This document shows, one piece after another, positions 7,829 through 10,869 of a stretch of 10,869 nucleotides of DNA (the first letter of the stretch is position 1; every line of letters begins with the position of its first letter). Origin of the DNA: Coemansia sp. RSA 1804 (lineage: Eukaryota; Kickxellomycota; Kickxellomycetes; Kickxellales; Kickxellaceae); assembly GCA_027578815.1 (NCBI GenBank), contig JANBTH010000822.1, positions 1-10,869 on the forward strand, given 5' to 3'. The position numbers were made by a program, and so were the translations under genes. The notes beneath the pieces are model-generated. The model saw nothing but the letters and a program-made list of their open reading frames with translations. It was not told the origin of the DNA and did not search any database.

Positions 7829-8068
7829 TTAGGAAGCCATATTTTTAGGATTATCCGAGCAAACCTCTTGGTGCATCTTATCTAAGCTTGATTCGGCTAG
7901 CCTTCTTTGGCAATGTTTGCATGAGTAAGTGCATATATTACCAGTGTTGTTTGGATTGTTTGCACAAACTTTTTCATGTGATCTTTTACTATTACACTCA
8001 TTCAATCTTACTCCGCAATGATTACATGCATAAAAGTACTTTGGAACATCTTTTGCATTTGTTTCCAT
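7829..8068 (-). CDS. Two-finger C2HC zinc micro-protein (79 aa)
   Basis: The start is the ATG at 8066-8068 (METNAKDVPKYFY); an upstream in-frame GTG would add only three residues. The protein is almost entirely two copies of one module. Finger 1 uses Cys15, Cys18, His31 and Cys35; finger 2 uses Cys50, Cys53, His66 and Cys70, both in the spacing C-x2-C-x12-H-x3-C. Each has Tyr two residues before the first Cys, Arg three after the second Cys, and N-P-x-N following the last Cys (NNPNN, DNPKN). The spacing and the HEKVC motif resemble C2HC fingers of the zf-C2HC_2/ZC2HC1 kind, which normally have 11 residues in the loop, so membership is uncertain. Such fingers bind zinc and could contact nucleic acid or protein; no other domain is present. 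A one-finger relative lies 590 bases upstream on the same strand. Confidence 0.62.
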   Translation of the reverse strand: METNAKDVPKYFYACNHCGVRLNECNSKRSHEKVCANNPNNTGNICTYSCKHCQRRLAESSLDKMHQEVCSDNPKNMAS

Positions 8069-8659
8069 TGTATTCACTACAGCTGTTAATTTGTATAATT
8101 CTATTTACTAGATTAATGCGTGTCTATTGAATAGAAAACTGGAATGCAAAAGAGGGTCTGATTTTTTGTTTAAAACACTAGAATTTTGCAGATATATAAA
8201 AAAAATAATGTGTGCAAAAAATGAATACCAACATGAATGTAGATAATGTAAAATGCAACGTTAACCCTGTGGACGTGTTTTTAACAAACGTTGTAATTTT
8301 GACGTATATTAGAATTATTTTTAATTTGTAGTCAACCGACGTAATTTACATGCAACAACGCCCAACAATTTGGATCAAATTTAGTAAACAGCAGACAGAG
8401 AATGATAATAAAAGCAATAATCAGAAATAAGTAAACATACAACGTGAGTCATAATGTGAAGCCAACACTTTTTGAGACTTACAAAATTTTGCACTAGGAA
8501 GGTCAATGACTGAAATGTGTCCGCTGGCTGCTGGTATCTGATTCTTACTTTTGCGTTGTTAAATAGATTCAGTTTGCTGGTATTCACAATTGCTTAAACA
8601 GCACATGTTACAAAAACATTGTTTAATCAACTGCCAGCATGTAGAAATATACTGTGGAT
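8069..8659. other. AT-rich spacer between the two zinc micro-protein genes
   Basis: This is the upstream region of the two-finger gene and the downstream region of the one-finger gene. A minus-strand frame at 8381-8587 begins only at GTG and resembles nothing I know. No additional copy of the Cys/His module is visible in any frame I read. Confidence 0.5.
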
Positions 8660-8803
8660 TTACTTGTTGGCAGGATTCTGTGGACAGGCTAACTCGTGCA
8701 CCCGTCTATAAGTAGTTTCAACTTGTCTCTTTCCGCAGAATTTGCAGCTGTAATGAAATGACGTTGCTACAATAACACTGTTTTTCTTATTAGAGTTGCT
8801 CAT
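8660..8803 (-). CDS. One-finger C2HC zinc micro-protein (47 aa)
   Basis: I chose the ATG at 8801-8803 (MSNSNKKNSVIVAT), preceded by an A-rich context. An earlier in-frame ATG at 8873-8875 would add a hydrophobic, Cys-containing leader that looks like translated AT-rich flank. The single finger has Cys20, Cys23, His36 and Cys40 in the same C-x2-C-x12-H-x3-C spacing as the neighbouring two-finger protein. It also has the same Tyr before the first Cys (HYSCKFCGKR), the same Arg after the second, and the same ending x2-N-P-x-N (CPQNPANK), after which translation stops. The shared details beyond the metal ligands point to a common origin. It could instead be the last exon of a longer gene, since an AG (TTACAG) precedes the finger. 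Function is unknown. Confidence 0.52.
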   Translation of the reverse strand: MSNSNKKNSVIVATSFHYSCKFCGKRQVETTYRRVHELACPQNPANK

Positions 8804-9514
8804 TTTAAAAAATATATTTATTGTATAAGAGATGCAAGTAACAATCCTGCAACAATGGAAAAGTAAAAACCACATCTTGGTTGTCACTTATATGCTGGTG
8901 GATTGTATTCAATCTTTACTTTTAATATATTGAAACAGTACCTATCTAATAACATATCATATTAGCTTTTTTGCTGTTGGAAATAGAAACGGTGCATTTC
9001 ATATTAATTAAGTGGATTTCATGCGTTGCTAATTAGATTCATTACATTTGGAATTGTGAAAATCGGATTGAACTTTTGTTGAAAGCTCTTGCAAGTAACA
9101 AAATAATTACAAAAAGTAAAAAAGAAATGAAATCTAACGTAATGTGACCTCCTCCCAAACATTACACGAGTGTTTCTAATTAATGTTAATGACTTTTAAA
9201 TGATTGATAACAGACAAACTTTTGCTATTGTTACTATAACGGCGTGGCTACTATTTTCTGCCTATATAATGTTTTGTTGCAAAAAAAACTAGTATTACTC
9301 ATTGTCTTGCAGCTGTCATGTACTGGAAAACAGTCTAGAATTGAAAACAAAGTACAAACACCTAAAATATGCCATCCATTTAACTAGCATGACAACAATA
9401 GTTGGTTGGACACAGCTACCGGCTAGGCAATATAAAGAAGACTTTTGTAGAGCCACATTGTTTCTACGTTATAGTATGGGTAATGCAGCTCAAACAAGGT
9501 TTACTGTATATATG
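8804..9514. other. AT-rich region with no supported gene
   Basis: Open frames here are short and mostly start at TTG or GTG. The plus-strand frames at 9302-9598 and 9402-9749 overlap each other and carry no motif I recognise. No RNA gene, mobile element or long repeat was found by eye. Confidence 0.45.
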
Positions 9515-9709
9515 TTATATTTTGGGGGGACCTTCAGAGAACCAGTTCTCATTGTTTTTTACTATATTCCGAGAAAAAAACGTGTCACTGATAAATGAAC
9601 GAACTCTAGCATTCTCTATTTCTTGTGCAGTCTTGCCCTTATCCTGTTCAGCATCAGATTTTCCTCTTTTATCGGTTTTACCACTTTTAAAAATTACATT
9701 CCAAGTCAT
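9515..9709 (-). CDS. Possible small basic protein or first exon (64 aa), doubtful
   Basis: An ATG at 9707-9709 opens a frame whose first 36 residues are polar and Lys/Glu-rich (MTWNVIFKSGKTDKRGKSD, then KGKTAQEIENAR), unlike the hydrophobic, Ile/Phe/Leu-rich peptides that random AT-rich DNA gives. The remainder looks less coding-like, so a first exon spliced farther left is possible; a GTAAAA sequence and a later TATACAG could serve as splice sites. No family is recognised. Plus-strand frames overlap it. I give it low weight. Confidence 0.27.
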   Translation of the reverse strand: MTWNVIFKSGKTDKRGKSDAEQDKGKTAQEIENARVRSFISDTFFSRNIVKNNENWFSEGPPKI

Positions 9710-10011
9710 AGTTATTTTTCAGCGTTGTTGCTTTGTTTTGTTAATATAATGTCAAGAGTTAGGTAGTACTTTTTTATTTGGTTATAAGGCCTTTAGAGTC
9801 GTTTTGGTTCTGGTTTATTATAATATTGTAAATTGCAAAAATATACTGCACAGTCAAGTAATATATTATATAAATACTTTTAAAAAGGAACAGTAGTTGC
9901 AAGATACATGTTGAAAAAAGACAGGATTCTTTCATTCGCACACCATCTTCTAACGAGCAAAAGAGGCTGCTTTATATATGTTAATTAGCTTTTATTCGCC
10001 AATAAATGAGT
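9710..10011. other. AT-rich region with nothing recognisable
   Basis: No open frame of note, RNA gene, repeat or regulatory signal was seen beyond general A/T richness. It may include the promoter of the doubtful 64-residue frame. Confidence 0.45.
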
Positions 10012-10562
10012 AAAGGCAGACTTTTCCTCTAACAGCGAATATATTTAATACAGAACCCCCATCACAAGGCGGACACATGTCTTGTTGGAAAGGATGGTGG
10101 TTGGTGACTGTGGATATTTCATATCTTTGTAGAGGATTGCAAAAACAGATTTACAAGCTGAAGCTGGCTGCGGTGGATAACACGTTTATTAAATCAGTTA
10201 TTTAATGCGAATATGTACATATGATGTGTCTTTTGTCACATATAGTGATGAAGTATTTGTCAGGTGGCAAGGGTAATCTAATTAATTTTGCTATTTGTAG
10301 TGGACTTTCAATTTTTTTGTTGGGTTCATATTGAGTGTTGAAGATGAGTCGACTGTTTTTTTTCTCTTTTTGTTTAGGTGCCGACAGCGGATTCAATTAA
10401 AGGATTAGACTCGTGCATTAGCCATTGTGTGAATAATATACGTGATCCCCACATTTCTATTATATGCGCGAAAGCACACAAGTTGCATTGTCAACATTAA
10501 AATCAGATTGGCTGATTGACATGATCACTGCTGGTGGTGTTTTTATGGTCATATTTTTTTAA
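10012..10562 (+). pseudogene. Possible decayed or spliced gene with a BRCT-like end
   Basis: Plus-strand DNA here is more coding-like than its surroundings but shifts frame. From 10378, just after a long pyrimidine tract ending TTTAG (a strong-looking splice acceptor), one frame reads PTADSIKGLDSC, then IRDPHISIICAKAHKL, and stops at 10498-10500. A second frame reads ALSTLKSDWLIDMITAGG (10485-10538) and stops at 10560-10562. Placed end to end with one frame change, these resemble the second half of a BRCT domain, where a THxI strand is followed by xxDWLxDxIxxG containing the hallmark Trp. An earlier open stretch (about 10012-10204, with QKQIYKLKLAAVD) could be an upstream remnant. BRCT domains bind phosphopeptides in DNA-damage proteins. 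Frame breaks suggest a pseudogene; unseen introns are the alternative. Confidence 0.25.
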
Positions 10563-10765
10563 TGTCCACGCTTTTTAATTTCAAAAAAGAGAATTGGAGT
10601 TCAAAATAGCCACAACGTTCCTCTCACATACTCAATCTTTCAATTTGGACCTCCTTCATTTGTAATTATTAGTTTCCAGCTCACCCCTCTCTATTTCGAC
10701 TTGTACTTTTAGTCATCCGGCAAATCCAACCGGCGGCACGAGAGGCAGAGGAGCAAAACACGACA
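10563..10765. other. Presumed promoter and 5' UTR of the gene at the right edge
   Basis: AT-rich DNA gives way to GC-richer sequence at about 10690-10730. In the final frame there is a stop (TAG-containing stretch near 10709-10713 in a neighbouring phase) but no earlier in-frame ATG before 10766. A pyrimidine-rich patch near 10660-10700 could be a transcription start region. Confidence 0.4.
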
Positions 10766-10869
10766 ATGACACAGCATGGGCAGCTGCAGCAGATAGCAAA
10801 GCGGCGGGCAGCGCAGCAGGCGTCGACAATAGGCGCGGACTACAGTATCCGGTACCCAGGCGACTTCAC
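10766..10869 (+). CDS. N-terminal start of an unidentified protein, cut by the window edge
   Basis: An ATG at 10766-10768 in a good purine-containing context (ACGACAATGAC) opens a frame to the end of the window, giving 34 complete codons: MTQHGQLQQIAKRRAAQQAS, then TIGADYSIRYPGDF. The next ATG (10775) meets a stop after six codons, so the first is preferred. The return of GC-rich codons (GCG, CGG, CAG, GGC) like those of the Tubby and golgin genes supports a real gene. The beginning is Gln/Arg/Ala-rich and probably helical. The fragment is too short to name. Confidence 0.55.
   Translation, partial: MTQHGQLQQIAKRRAAQQASTIGADYSIRYPGDF

Noticed and set aside
8381..8587. 68-codon minus-strand frame between the two zinc micro-protein genes
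   Set aside because: It has only a GTG start and a composition expected of AT-rich non-coding DNA. Sequences like GTAAGA, GTAAGT and TTTCAG occur but give no convincing gene.
9302..9749. Two overlapping plus-strand frames
   Set aside because: They lack a supported start or motif, overlap each other in different phases, and read as hydrophobic AT-rich translation.
10202..10396. 64-codon minus-strand frame
   Set aside because: It starts at TTG and lies opposite the pyrimidine tract and coding-like plus-strand reading. Its Lys-rich part is just the reverse of that tract.
4394..10690. tRNA, rRNA, CRISPR arrays or transposon ends in the AT-rich region
   Set aside because: I scanned by eye for a B-box-like GGTTCGAATCC, direct repeat arrays, terminal inverted repeats and transposase or reverse-transcriptase motifs and found none. 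Small structured RNAs cannot be excluded without a covariance search.

Overview
The window looks like nuclear DNA from a fungus, probably an early-diverging lineage. Kickxellomycotina is my guess from overall feel, not something the sequence proves. The eukaryotic evidence is a GRIP-domain golgin, a Tubby-family protein, an F-box/leucine-rich-repeat protein, polyglutamine tracts encoded by CAG/CTG runs, AATAAA signals just after several stop codons, and candidate short introns. The large genes that can be read appear intronless.

Layout. (1) Positions 1-4216 are GC-rich and hold two minus-strand genes. The first is a Tubby-domain protein whose C-terminus runs off the left edge (start codon 771-773). 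The second is a 1038-residue coiled-coil golgin (1100-4216) with a C-terminal GRIP domain, expected to work at the trans-Golgi. (2) From about 4390 to 10690 the DNA becomes strongly AT-rich and gene-poor. It holds a 103-residue charged protein of unknown role (5070-5381, minus), an ambiguous interval with coding-like reading on the minus strand (about 5833-6419), a short F-box/LRR protein (6672-7400, plus), two tiny minus-strand genes (7829-8068 and 8660-8803), a weak 64-residue candidate (9515-9709, minus), and a possible decayed BRCT-like gene (about 10012-10562, plus). (3) At about 10690 the DNA turns GC-rich again, and a new plus-strand gene starts at 10766 and leaves the right edge.

The most interesting item is the pair of tiny genes at 7829-8068 and 8660-8803. 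They encode two-finger and one-finger forms of the same C-x2-C-x12-H-x3-C module, each finger followed by x2-N-P-x-N. This looks like a small local family of finger-only micro-proteins inside the AT-rich segment. No operon-like pathway links the genes. The golgin and the Tubby protein are plausible membrane/trafficking genes, while the AT-rich middle looks like a fast-evolving accessory segment between conserved gene blocks.
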